NCBI GenBank assembly: GCA_030653405.1
Contig: JAURZO010000264.1
Location: forward strand, 1 to 12,566
Origin: Zwartia sp.
Lineage (GTDB): Bacteria > Pseudomonadota > Gammaproteobacteria > Burkholderiales > Burkholderiaceae_B
Direction: 5' to 3'
Length of the DNA: 12,566 bases
The position numbers were made by a program, and so were the translations under genes. The stretch's first letter is position 1; every line of letters begins with the position of its first letter. The notes beneath the pieces were generated by a model, which saw nothing but the letters and a program-made list of their open reading frames with translations, made no database searches and was not told the DNA's origin. Shown here piece by piece: positions 1 to 6,801 of this stretch.

Positions 1-2
1 AC

Positions 3-848
3 CCGCCGTTACCTTTTACACCAGGAACAGAGTTTGTCGGGACGGTCTTAGCATGTGGCCAGCACGTTCGACATCTCAACGTGGGCGATCGCGTCATGGG
101 GGTTGCACGCTGGGGATGTTATGCCCAACAAATTAACGTAAATCATCACACGGTCTATCCTATCCTGCCGGGTCTTGAGTGGTTACGCGCCTTACCTTTG
201 ACGCTCTCTTACGGGACAGCCTATACAGCCTTATTTTGGAAAGCTCATCTACAGCCTTCCAACTCCGTGCTGGTCCTTGGCGCAGGATCGGGAGTAGGCT
301 TAGCGGCGGTGGAGCTTGCGAGTGCATCAGGTGCAACTGTGATTGCCTGCGCCAGTACCGAACAGAAACGCGCACTTGCCGCCGCTCATGGCGCTCAACT
401 CGTCCTGGAGCCAAACGCTGATCTCGTCAAAAAGACTAAAGCATTCACTCAAGGCGGCGTCGATCTGATCATTGATCCAGTCGGGGCTGAACTGATGGAA
501 ATCGCACTTGGTGCCGCAGCTCAAGGCGCTCAGATCATGAGTATCGGCTTTGCAGCAGGCAGACCGCCATGCCTTCCTCAGAACATCATGCTTGTCAAAA
601 ATATAGCGCTCCACGGCTTTTATTTCGGACGTTATATCGGTTGGACACCCGCAGATGAACGAATCGCTCATGAACCACAGATGCGACGCATGATACAAAC
701 ACTTCAGCGTTTGACTCTGGAGGGGAAAATTGCACCCACTACGAGCAGCGTTTATGAAATGGGGGATTTACCCCAAGCCCTGGATGATCTTCATTCTCGG
801 CAGGTGTTACACAAACTAGCCATAAAAATAACCGGAGACGAGTCATGA
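3..848 (+). CDS. MDR-family NAD(P)H-dependent oxidoreductase, quinone oxidoreductase-like (5' partial)
   Basis: This is the C-terminal 281 residues of a medium-chain dehydrogenase/reductase; the frame is open to the left edge, so about 40-45 N-terminal residues are missing. Seen: the visible start reads PPLPFTPGTEFVGTV, the usual GroES-like-domain segment before the GDRVMG turn. A Rossmann dinucleotide-binding segment VLVLGAGSGVGLAAVELA follows, with its GxGxxG-type glycine run, and then a DLIIDPVGAELM segment typical of the quinone oxidoreductase/enoyl-reductase branch. I see no structural-zinc cysteine cluster, which fits the zinc-independent branch. Known for the family: NAD(P)H-linked reduction of quinones, enones or acyl-CoA derivatives in the cytoplasm. 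The substrate cannot be named. The GTG at position 81 is internal and not the real start. The stop overlaps the next start in ATGA, implying a shared transcript and probably translational coupling. Confidence 0.88.
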   Translation, partial: PPLPFTPGTEFVGTVLACGQHVRHLNVGDRVMGVARWGCYAQQINVNHHTVYPILPGLEWLRALPLTLSYGTAYTALFWKAHLQPSNSVLVLGAGSGVGLAAVELASASGATVIACASTEQKRALAAAHGAQLVLEPNADLVKKTKAFTQGGVDLIIDPVGAELMEIALGAAAQGAQIMSIGFAAGRPPCLPQNIMLVKNIALHGFYFGRYIGWTPADERIAHEPQMRRMIQTLQRLTLEGKIAPTTSSVYEMGDLPQALDDLHSRQVLHKLAIKITGDES

Positions 849-1837
849 CCAACACAACAAGACGTGGATTATTATCAATCACAGCATTGATGCTGACTGC
901 AGGATTTGCGGTCAGCCCCGCAAGCGCCCAAAACGCGATCAAGTATCCAGAGCGCACGATTCGACTCGTCATCCCGTATCCTGCCGGCGGACCCACGGAC
1001 TTAACAGCACGAGTGGTTGCGGCCGAAATTGGAAAAACGATTGGCCAACCCGTGGTGATTGACAATAAAGCCGGTGCAAGCGGCATGATTGGGTCCGAGT
1101 CCGTTGCACGCGCAGAGCCTGATGGCTACACACTACTGGCGAACGCATCCATTCACGTGATCAATCCGAGCGTCTACAAAAAAATGACCTTCGACGCCAT
1201 CGAAGATTTTGTCCCTATTTCACAATTGGCACAGGTGCCTCTCGTGTTGGTCGTGCCAGCAAACTCGCCCATCAAATCTGTGAGCGACTTGGTGGCGTAT
1301 GCAAAACAAAAAGGCGGCAAGCTTAATTTTGGTTCGGCCGGTACATCTTCTGCGCAGCATTTGGCTGGCGAGTCTTTTAAGCGCGCTGCCGGCATTGAAA
1401 TGCAGCATATTGCCTACAAAGGAAGTGCACCTGCGTTACAGGACTTGGCAGGCGGTCAAATTGATCTGATGTTCGACTCGATGCCCTCGGCTACACCACT
1501 CATCAATGCGGGCAAACTCCGTCCGATTGCAGTGACAACACTTTCAAGAGCAAAAGCCCGCCCAGATCTTCCCACCATTGCAGAGAGTGGTTACCCAAAC
1601 TTTGACATCAGCACATGGTATGGCTATTGGGCACCAAAGGGCACTCCTCCAGCCATCGTAGAGTTGTTAGCTAAACAGGTTCAAACCGCACTCAAAAACC
1701 CCCAGGTCATTGAGACGTACCAAAAAATGGGCGCAGAACCCGTTGGATCGTCACCCGCCGAGTTTGCCGCGTATAACAAAAGCGAAACCAAAAAATGGGC
1801 TGAAATCGTCAAGGCCTCTGGTGCAACGCTTGACTAA
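845..1837 (+). CDS. Bug/TctC-family tripartite tricarboxylate transporter substrate-binding protein
   Basis: This 330-residue periplasmic binding protein is full length for the Bug family. Seen: an N-terminal signal peptide, with an RR pair at residues 6-7 followed by GLL (loosely Tat-like, though Sec export is equally possible), a hydrophobic core, and likely cleavage after ASA at about residue 28. The family signature IPYPAGGPTD lies at residues 43-52, and FGSAGTSSAQHLAGESFK forms the second ligand-cradling segment. Known: Bug proteins bind carboxylates, amino acids or aromatic acids through backbone contacts and often occur without linked TctA/TctB membrane partners, as here, so transport through this protein is uncertain. 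The start is fixed by the ATGA overlap with the upstream oxidoreductase and by GGAGA at 834-838, six bases before the ATG. The ligand may be related to the substrate of the upstream oxidoreductase; that is inference. Confidence 0.93.
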   Translation: MTNTTRRGLLSITALMLTAGFAVSPASAQNAIKYPERTIRLVIPYPAGGPTDLTARVVAAEIGKTIGQPVVIDNKAGASGMIGSESVARAEPDGYTLLANASIHVINPSVYKKMTFDAIEDFVPISQLAQVPLVLVVPANSPIKSVSDLVAYAKQKGGKLNFGSAGTSSAQHLAGESFKRAAGIEMQHIAYKGSAPALQDLAGGQIDLMFDSMPSATPLINAGKLRPIAVTTLSRAKARPDLPTIAESGYPNFDISTWYGYWAPKGTPPAIVELLAKQVQTALKNPQVIETYQKMGAEPVGSSPAEFAAYNKSETKKWAEIVKASGATLD

Positions 1838-1845
1838 CAACTAAT

Positions 1846-1881
1846 GCTCAGAGGACCCCTAAGAGAAAGGTCCTCTGAAAG
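1846..1881 (+). terminator. Stem-loop between convergent genes, probable bidirectional terminator (element A)
   Basis: The arms CAGAGGACC (1849-1857) and GGTCCTCTG (1869-1877) pair perfectly over 9 bp; a T-A pair (1848/1878) extends the stem, and the loop is 11 bases. It sits between the stop of the Bug-type gene (1837) and the convergent 3' end of the ATP-grasp gene (1904). There is no clear U-run on either strand, so it is not a textbook intrinsic terminator. It resembles stem-loops at 3578-3613 and 4252-4290, which share the right arm AGGTCCTCTGAAA with small changes. Confidence 0.6.
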
Positions 1882-1903
1882 CAGTGCAGCCCAATAAACC
1901 TAT

Positions 1904-3544
1904 TTACTGAACTATCGATATAGCATCAACGCTCGGTCTGAGAATCAATGCCCGTACGCGTTGATGTATATCCTTGAAATTCATTACGATTTCTTTGCCC
2001 GACTCGTCTAAAGTTCTGTCTGCACTGGTGAAGTAACAACGCCTGCCTTGATTCTGTTGCTGATTCTTATATTCCAATGCTGCTGCCTCTGTTTCAAAAA
2101 CTGCAATCGGTATCTTGCCATTACCATCGACAAACTCCGTAAGAAACTCTGGAATGTACGATCTCGATATCTCTGCCCCTCCAAATAATGGGGCATAGTT
2201 CACCTCATTAATGATCGCTCCAGTGGCATGCCAAGGTTTAGTGATATCCGGACTAATGATGTCAATGCCGGCAATATGGAGTCCAAATAACTGTGCTGCT
2301 TGGAGAGCAATGTCCAAGTTCTCAGCGTGAACGACACTCGTTACCTCTTCATCTACACCGCCCCATTCATTTGATTCAATTCGGCGCAGAGGAACCACTG
2401 CACCCTCACCGGGAACAGAATCGGACGTAAGGCCCAACTTCTCAAAAGTCTGAATCGCCAGCTCATCGATAGGCTTAATGTCAGAGCGATGCCAGGGCGG
2501 CTTGCAACTTTGCTCGTTCACCGCATCGTTCACTAGTTGTTTAATGCTTCTCTTACCATCCCCAATCACCGACATTGGATTACGTTTGACTGCGTATAGA
2601 AGCCTTCCATTTGCGATATAAAGTCGATGACAAACGCCTGAAACCTGTCGCTCCACAATGATCTGCTTTGACCTTGATAGTTTTTGTGAGTGAGCAAAGG
2701 CAGCTTTTAATCCTAACTCATCGGAGACATCGACTGTCACCCCTTCGCCCCGATCGAGGTCGGCAGGCTTGACGACCAGTGGATACCCAATCTTAGCCGC
2801 CGCAGCCAGGGCTTCGATTTCCGTTTCAACCACGCCGTGCACTGGGGAGGGCAGACCCGCTGCCCGCAGAATATTTGCAGCGACGACCTTGTTCTGGGCG
2901 AGCTTTGAACCAATCACCGAGTCAAGCTCACTCGTGCTTCGGTCGAGCCTTCGGGCCTTGCTACCCCAGCCTACCTGGTATGTGCCCAGACCTAAATGCA
3001 TATACGGTATTCCCATACTATGCACAGCCTTCAGCACTGGGATCGTCGATTTTCCAGCCGGGACAATTCTATTGAGCGGCTTGATCACTTTCTCAGTAAT
3101 CGTATTAAAAACCTTGGTCTTGTTTTCTAGTGTCGGACTGTGTTGAGCCATCCATCTGCAAAGCTCCAGTGAAACCTTGATCGGGATCTGATATGCATCT
3201 TGAGGTACAAAGGGAACTAAAAAATATTCGATCTCAAGTGAATATTTTTTCGTGTTTTGCTTATCCTGAATAAGAGCAACAACCCTTGGAATATCAAATA
3301 CTGGCAGACGACCAAGCTCACACAGAAGCCTAGATGTTTGAAGAAAAGCTTGGAAAAACAGCTGTTCCTGTCCAGGGATCGATTCAAACTCTGGGTGCTT
3401 AATATCGGCTGACCAGGTGCTCTTCTCAATTAAAGATAGCGCCCATAAGTCGTAGTGATCGCCAGCCGCAAACTCGGGAACAATCAAATCAACCTTGACT
3501 CGAAGACGATCGGCGAACTCATCGACATGCGGATGTTGTTGCAC
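1904..3544 (-). CDS. Cyanophycin synthetase-like ATP-grasp ligase lacking a functional Mur-ligase domain
   Basis: This is a 546-residue ATP-grasp protein resembling cyanophycin synthetase (CphA) without its second catalytic domain. Seen: an N-terminal region (1-160) ending in YSLEIEYFLVPFVPQDAYQI, like the CphA N-domain; GIPYMHLGLGTYQVGWGSKA (about 178-197), where CphA has its GIPxxRL...QLGYG stretch; and the ATP-grasp fold (about 215-475). The fold carries KPADLDRGEGV (K259), VERQVSG (E298), HRLYI (306-310), RNPMSVIGDGKRSI (321-334), GIDI with D428, and NEVN (447-450), so ATP and metal ligands look intact. The last 70 residues follow the layout of the start of a Mur-ligase domain, but the GTNGKTTT P-loop is replaced by ETEAAALE and the protein ends soon after. 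Known: in CphA the ATP-grasp domain adds aspartate and the Mur domain adds arginine. Inference: a single-step amide ligase of unknown substrate. The start is GTG, behind AGTAGG; an in-frame TAG lies three codons upstream. No partner gene (cyanophycinase, a second cphA) is visible. Confidence 0.82.
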   Translation of the reverse strand: MQQHPHVDEFADRLRVKVDLIVPEFAAGDHYDLWALSLIEKSTWSADIKHPEFESIPGQEQLFFQAFLQTSRLLCELGRLPVFDIPRVVALIQDKQNTKKYSLEIEYFLVPFVPQDAYQIPIKVSLELCRWMAQHSPTLENKTKVFNTITEKVIKPLNRIVPAGKSTIPVLKAVHSMGIPYMHLGLGTYQVGWGSKARRLDRSTSELDSVIGSKLAQNKVVAANILRAAGLPSPVHGVVETEIEALAAAAKIGYPLVVKPADLDRGEGVTVDVSDELGLKAAFAHSQKLSRSKQIIVERQVSGVCHRLYIANGRLLYAVKRNPMSVIGDGKRSIKQLVNDAVNEQSCKPPWHRSDIKPIDELAIQTFEKLGLTSDSVPGEGAVVPLRRIESNEWGGVDEEVTSVVHAENLDIALQAAQLFGLHIAGIDIISPDITKPWHATGAIINEVNYAPLFGGAEISRSYIPEFLTEFVDGNGKIPIAVFETEAAALEYKNQQQNQGRRCYFTSADRTLDESGKEIVMNFKDIHQRVRALILRPSVDAISIVQ

Positions 3545-3569
3545 TTTTGCCTACTTGTTCATTTTGTCG

Positions 3570-3878
3570 TCATATCGGATTTTCAGAGAACCTCTGCGAG
3601 AGGGTCCCTGAGTCCCTAGAGGATGAATCTATGTTGTTCACGATGGGTCTCATCTTAGTACTGGTCTTATCAAAGAGTTTTCGGATTTCCTCCGAGTACA
3701 TGACCACCAGATTATGTTTGTATAACTTCGCATCGAAATTAACAAGCTCATCCATGCGATCAAAGCCAAGCTCAGACCACAGGCAGTTCAACGCGAAAAC
3801 GTCACCGAAGGCACGCCACTACAAGGAATCTCGAAAATCAACCAATTTCTCTTGTGATTCCGTCACTAGATTGCGGCT
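3570..3878 (-). pseudogene. Decayed reading frame, possibly a transposase relic (IS1634-like)
   Basis: Read on the minus strand from 3878, one frame gives about 19 residues (SRNLVTESQEKLVDFRDSL), a TAG at 3819-3821, and then WRAFGDVFALNCLWSELGFD and onward to a TAA just below 3572. The segment FGDVFALNCLWSELGFDRM resembles, from memory, the N-terminal FGDVxxLxxLWxxLGxD stretch of IS1634-type transposases. The rest of the frame does not clearly match that family, no other frame continues it, and no terminal repeats of an IS were found. It would therefore be at most a short, stop-interrupted fragment. The alternative is a small unknown gene beginning at the TTG at 3791 (73 residues), but no good ribosome binding site precedes it. 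The rest of 3545-3994 holds a stem-loop (3578-3613) and a weak promoter-like pair; I see no other gene there. Confidence 0.3.
3578..3613 (-). repeat. Degenerate copy of the AGGTCCTCTGAAA stem-loop (element C)
   Basis: On the minus strand this reads CTCAGGGACCCTCT, a short loop, then AGAGGTTCTCTGAAA. The right part matches element A (1869-1880) at 12 of 13 positions and the left part matches CTCAG(A)GGACCC with one inserted base. Pairing is weaker than in A or B (core CCTCT/AGAGG). It lies upstream of the ATP-grasp gene and overlaps the 3' end of the decayed frame. Confidence 0.45.
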
Positions 3879-3914
3879 TTAGGCCAAAACTTGTCGAACT
3901 TGAATGTCCTAGGC

Positions 3915-3944
3915 TTGATATCACTGCTACTCTGGCACTATGGC
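3915..3944 (+). promoter_or_regulatory. Weak candidate promoter of the small lipoprotein gene
   Basis: TTGATA (3915-3920) is followed after 18 bases by TATGGC (3939-3944), about 50 bases before the lipoprotein start. The -10 box is a poor match, so this is tentative. Confidence 0.22.
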
Positions 3945-3994
3945 GCAATCATTTCTGATTGAATATGCTCCATCGAACCTAAAAGGTATCAACT

Positions 3995-4189
3995 ATGAAC
4001 ATCTTAAAGAAAATTGTGTTGAGTGGCGCATCGTTCGTGCTGTTACTTGGCTTGGCTGCATGTGAAAAGCCGGGCCCCGCTGAGAGTGCCGGCAAGAAGC
4101 TAGACGAGGCTGCAAGCGAGGCCAGTAAGAAAATTGAAAGCTCTGTCGACAAGGTCACTTCGGAGATAAAGAAGCAGACAACAAAGTGA
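3995..4189 (+). CDS. Small outer-membrane lipoprotein with an amphipathic helical tail
   Basis: This is a 64-residue predicted lipoprotein. Seen: a lysine-bearing start (MNILKK), a hydrophobic stretch to residue 22, and a canonical lipobox LAAC with the lipidated cysteine at residue 23. Glu follows at +2 rather than Asp, so outer-membrane sorting is expected. The mature 42 residues begin EKPGPAESAGKKLDEAASEA and are rich in Lys, Glu, Ala and Ser in a heptad-like pattern, which suggests one long charged amphipathic helix. Similar short CEKPGPAE-type lipoproteins are common in proteobacteria and generally annotated as hypothetical; I do not know a function. The start is supported by AAAAGG at 3981-3986, 8 bases upstream of the ATG. 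It stands alone and converges on glmS. Confidence 0.75.
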   Translation: MNILKKIVLSGASFVLLLGLAACEKPGPAESAGKKLDEAASEASKKIESSVDKVTSEIKKQTTK

Positions 4190-4251
4190 TCTGTTAATGG
4201 CTCTAAGGCTGAGTGTGACAGGTCCGATGTGAACACAGTAGTATTTCTGGG

Positions 4252-4290
4252 GACTTTGAGAGGACCTCTACGACAGAGGTCCTTCCCCAC
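4252..4290 (+). terminator. Stem-loop between convergent lipoprotein and glmS genes, probable terminator (element B)
   Basis: The arms AGGACCTCT (4261-4269) and AGAGGTCCT (4275-4283) pair perfectly around a 5-base loop, and a G-T pair at 4260/4284 extends the stem. It lies directly after the 3' end of glmS (4291, read from the other strand) and 71 bases after the lipoprotein stop. No strong U-run is present on either strand. On the minus strand its right half reads AGAGGTCCTCTCAAAG, closely related to elements A and C. Confidence 0.65.
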
Positions 4291-6123
4291 TTACTCCACC
4301 GTCACGCTTTTCGCCAGATTCCGCGGTTTATCCACATCTGTCCCCCGCGTACATGCCGTGTGATAAGCCAGCAACTGCAATGGCACGGTATGTAGTATCG
4401 GCGATAACATTCCGTAATTTTCCGGCATGCGAATCACATGCAAGCCCTCGCTGCTGACGAGTTTTGTATCGGCGTCAGCAAACACATAGAGCTCACCGCC
4501 TCGCGCACGGACTTCCTGAATGTTTGACTTGAGCTTTTCAAGCAACGCATCGTTTGGTGCAATTGTCACGACGGGCATTTGATCCGTGACGAGCGCCAAC
4601 GGTCCGTGCTTGAGCTCGCCCGCGGGATAGGCCTCGGCATGAATGTAGCTGATCTCTTTGAGCTTGAGTGCGCCTTCAAGAGCAATCGGATAATGCATCC
4701 CGCGCCCTAAAAATAATGCGTTCTCTTTCGTTGCGAAACGATCGGCCCACGCGATGATTTGTGGCTCTAGTGCCAATACTGCATTAAGGGCAACAGGCAG
4801 GTGTCGCAAGGCTTTGATATGTGCGGCTTCCTGCTCATCTGTTAATTGACCGTGCACTTGCGCTAAAGCGAGTGTCAACATGAACAACGCTGTCAATTGA
4901 GTCGTAAAAGCCTTGGTCGAAGCCACGCCAATTTCAACGCCGGCACGGGTGATGTAAGCGAGCTTACATTCCCTCACCATGGCACTCGTTGATACATTGC
5001 AAATCGTGAGTGTCTGCTCCATCCCGAGACTTCGCGCATGTTTCAGTGCTGCGAGCGTATCAGCCGTTTCACCTGACTGTGAAATCGTGACGACCAAGGT
5101 CTTGGGATTAGGGACGCTATCACGGTAGCGGTACTCGCTCGCGATCTCAACAGAAACAGGAATCTTGGCGACAGACTCTATCCAGTATTTTGCAGTCGAA
5201 CCCGCGTAATAACTGGTGCCGCAGGCCAGAATCAGCACACGATCGATTTCTTTAAAGACTTTGTACGCTTGATCACCAAACAACTCAGGCGTGATTGACT
5301 CGACATCCTCGAGCGTATCTGCGACCGCGCGGGGCTGCTCGAAAATTTCTTTTTGCATGTAATGACGATAGGGGCCGAGCTCTGCGGCACCCGTATGTAC
5401 GTGAACCGTATTGATCTTGCGCTCGACGGACTTGCCAGACTGATCCATGATCCAGACATTACCGAGTTGAAGGTCGGCAACATCACCGTCCTCAAGATAA
5501 ATAATCTGATCAGTCGTCCCGGCAAGTGCAAGTGCGTCTGACGCGAGAAAGTTCTCGCCCTTGCCGCGCCCGATGACCAAAGGCGAGCCTTGACGTGCTG
5601 CCACGATACGATGCGGCTCGTCACGACAAAAAACTGCAATGGCATAGGCACCATGGAGACGACGGACAGTTTGCTGCACGGCTTCAAGCAAGTCACCCGT
5701 ATAGAGATGTCTCACCAGATGGGCAATCACTTCAGTATCCGTCTGGCTCTCAAACACATATCCTACAGCCTGCAACTCGGCGCGTAGCTCTTCGTGGTTC
5801 TCAATGATGCCGTTGTGAACCAAGGCAATGCTCGCCTCTTCCTTGCCAACAGCGGAGAAATGCGGGTGGGCGTTACGCGTGACAGGTGCGCCATGCGTGG
5901 CCCATCGCGTGTGCGCGATCCCGGTAAAGCCGGCAATATGATTGCGCGAAATATCGGCCGCGAGTTCTGCGACGCGCTCGGTGCTGCGTGCGCGTCGCAA
6001 GCCGCCATTGTCAAACACCGCGACACCGCAGGAGTCGTAGCCACGGTACTCAAGCCGCTTGAGGCCTTCGACCAAAATGGGGGTAATGTCGCGCGACGCG
6101 ACGGCTCCAACGATGCCGCACAT
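4291..6123 (-). CDS. glmS: Glutamine--fructose-6-phosphate aminotransferase (isomerizing)
   Basis: GlmS converts fructose-6-phosphate and glutamine into glucosamine-6-phosphate and glutamate, the first committed step to UDP-GlcNAc for peptidoglycan and lipid A; it acts in the cytoplasm. The 610 residues are full length. Seen: the N-terminal MCGIVGAV with the nucleophile Cys2 exposed after Met removal; EYRGYDSCGVAV, TRWATHGAP and VHNGIIENHEELR of the glutaminase domain (to about 225); and two SIS domains carrying CGTSYYAG, ISQSGETADT, GVASTKAFTTQ and the AYPAGELKHGPLALV stretch. The protein ends in DKPRNLAKSVTVE, the usual GlmS C-terminus. The start is the ATG at 6123-6121, with AGGAG (6131-6135 on the opposite strand) 7 bases upstream. 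It is divergent from the Lrp-type gene across a 164-base AT-rich region with repeated palindromes. glmU is not in the window and no glmS ribozyme was recognised. Confidence 0.98.
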   Translation of the reverse strand: MCGIVGAVASRDITPILVEGLKRLEYRGYDSCGVAVFDNGGLRRARSTERVAELAADISRNHIAGFTGIAHTRWATHGAPVTRNAHPHFSAVGKEEASIALVHNGIIENHEELRAELQAVGYVFESQTDTEVIAHLVRHLYTGDLLEAVQQTVRRLHGAYAIAVFCRDEPHRIVAARQGSPLVIGRGKGENFLASDALALAGTTDQIIYLEDGDVADLQLGNVWIMDQSGKSVERKINTVHVHTGAAELGPYRHYMQKEIFEQPRAVADTLEDVESITPELFGDQAYKVFKEIDRVLILACGTSYYAGSTAKYWIESVAKIPVSVEIASEYRYRDSVPNPKTLVVTISQSGETADTLAALKHARSLGMEQTLTICNVSTSAMVRECKLAYITRAGVEIGVASTKAFTTQLTALFMLTLALAQVHGQLTDEQEAAHIKALRHLPVALNAVLALEPQIIAWADRFATKENALFLGRGMHYPIALEGALKLKEISYIHAEAYPAGELKHGPLALVTDQMPVVTIAPNDALLEKLKSNIQEVRARGGELYVFADADTKLVSSEGLHVIRMPENYGMLSPILHTVPLQLLAYHTACTRGTDVDKPRNLAKSVTVE

Positions 6124-6163
6124 AGACTTTCTCCTGAGAATGTCGCTATTGTGCCCAATTTGA

Positions 6164-6241
6164 TTAGAAATTTTATTTCGTTAAATGAATATTTATGAAA
6201 TATAAATTCAATCTTTCATCGTTATGAAATATTATTTCATA
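6164..6241. promoter_or_regulatory. Three phased palindromes (GAAAT-N3-ATTTC), candidate operator array
   Basis: Three copies of a 13-bp inverted repeat lie at 6167-6179 (perfect), 6197-6209 (one mismatch, AATTC) and 6226-6238 (perfect). Starts are 30 and 29 bases apart, so all lie on about the same DNA face. The third extends to 19 bp: TATGAAAT (6223-6230), ATT, ATTTCATA (6234-6241). Site 2 shares 15 of 19 positions with it and site 1 shares 14. The array fills the divergent region between glmS and the Lrp-type gene and overlaps the candidate Lrp-gene promoter. Lrp/AsnC proteins are multimers that commonly bind regularly spaced AT-rich palindromes and repress their own gene, so the neighbouring product is the obvious candidate binder; this is inference. 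Confidence 0.6.
6207..6235 (+). promoter_or_regulatory. Candidate promoter of the Lrp/AsnC gene
   Basis: TTCAAT (6207-6212) and TATTAT (6230-6235) are separated by 17 bases. The -10 box matches consensus at five of six positions and the -35 box at three. The -10 lies inside the third palindrome, which would suit autorepression. It leaves a leader of about 45 bases before the ATG at 6288. Confidence 0.4.
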
Positions 6242-6287
6242 TTTAGCCAAGTCACTCACTTACCTTCAATTTCAGGCGCATCTCATC

Positions 6288-6755
6288 ATGACACTCCAAT
6301 CCCTAGACGAGTTGGATCGTCGCATTCTGAATCAATTGCAACTAGACGCAAGCCTGACCAATCAAGCACTCGCTGAACGCGTCCACGCCTCTGCCCCCAC
6401 GTGCCTGAGACGCGTACGCAGACTGACTACGCTTGGCATTATTTCCAAACAAGTCGCGATCCTGGATGCCTCAAAGCTTGGTCATGCACTGACGACTATT
6501 GTTGAGGTCACCCTTGATGTGCAGACCGCAGAGCGACTCGAACAGTTTGAAGCATCCATGCAAAAAGAACCCGCGATCATGCAGTGCTATCGCGTCTCAA
6601 CAGGACCTGATTTTGTTCTCATTGCTCAAGTCGCCGACATGCCAGCCTATCACGCACTCGTTCAACAGACACTCACTGCACATGCCAACGTTCGTAACGT
6701 TCGCACTTTTTTTTCTGTACATCGGAGCAAGTTTGAAACGGGTATGCTGCTTTGA
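6288..6755 (+). CDS. Lrp/AsnC-family transcriptional regulator
   Basis: This 155-residue protein has the usual Lrp/AsnC length. Seen: LDELDRRILNQLQLDASLTNQALAERV, then the HTH recognition segment SAPTCLRRVRRLTTLGII (residues roughly 6-52), a short linker, and a RAM/ACT-like effector domain (about 65-145) with the typical MQCYRVSTGPDFVLIAQV strand and turn. Known: these proteins form dimers to octamers, bind an amino acid or other small ligand at RAM-domain interfaces, and act as local or global regulators. The start fits the family N-terminus, although the only Shine-Dalgarno-like AGG (6274-6276) is weak and 11 bases away. It is divergent from glmS and lies 116 bases upstream of the dctP operon on the same strand, so it could regulate itself, glmS, or the catabolic operon. 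The ligand is not predictable. Confidence 0.95.
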   Translation: MTLQSLDELDRRILNQLQLDASLTNQALAERVHASAPTCLRRVRRLTTLGIISKQVAILDASKLGHALTTIVEVTLDVQTAERLEQFEASMQKEPAIMQCYRVSTGPDFVLIAQVADMPAYHALVQQTLTAHANVRNVRTFFSVHRSKFETGMLL

Positions 6756-6801
6756 TCAAGCAAGGGTAAACCCCAAATACAATGTTTCATATTAAAGGTT
6801 A

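Noticed and set aside
81..848. Start of the first gene at the GTG at 81
   Set aside because: The frame stays open upstream to the window edge and encodes the conserved PPLPFTPGTEFVG segment of MDR proteins, so the gene begins outside the window.
2769..3146. Plus-strand open frame antisense to the ATP-grasp gene
   Set aside because: The opposite strand carries clear conserved ATP-grasp motifs, so this is a shadow frame.
3547..3882. Plus-strand open frame of 111 codons upstream of the lipoprotein
   Set aside because: Its Ser- and Arg-rich product has no recognisable domain or ribosome binding site; it is antisense to the decayed minus-strand frame and ends well before any gene.
6124..6287. 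glmS ribozyme or riboswitch in the glmS leader
   Set aside because: The leader to the glmS start is short and AT-rich with palindromes; no glmS ribozyme core was recognised, and that element is mainly found in Gram-positive bacteria.
6748..6775. Small hairpins after the Lrp-type gene (TGCTT/AAGCA and GGGT/ACCC)
   Set aside because: Stems are only 4-5 bp with no U-run; not credible terminators.
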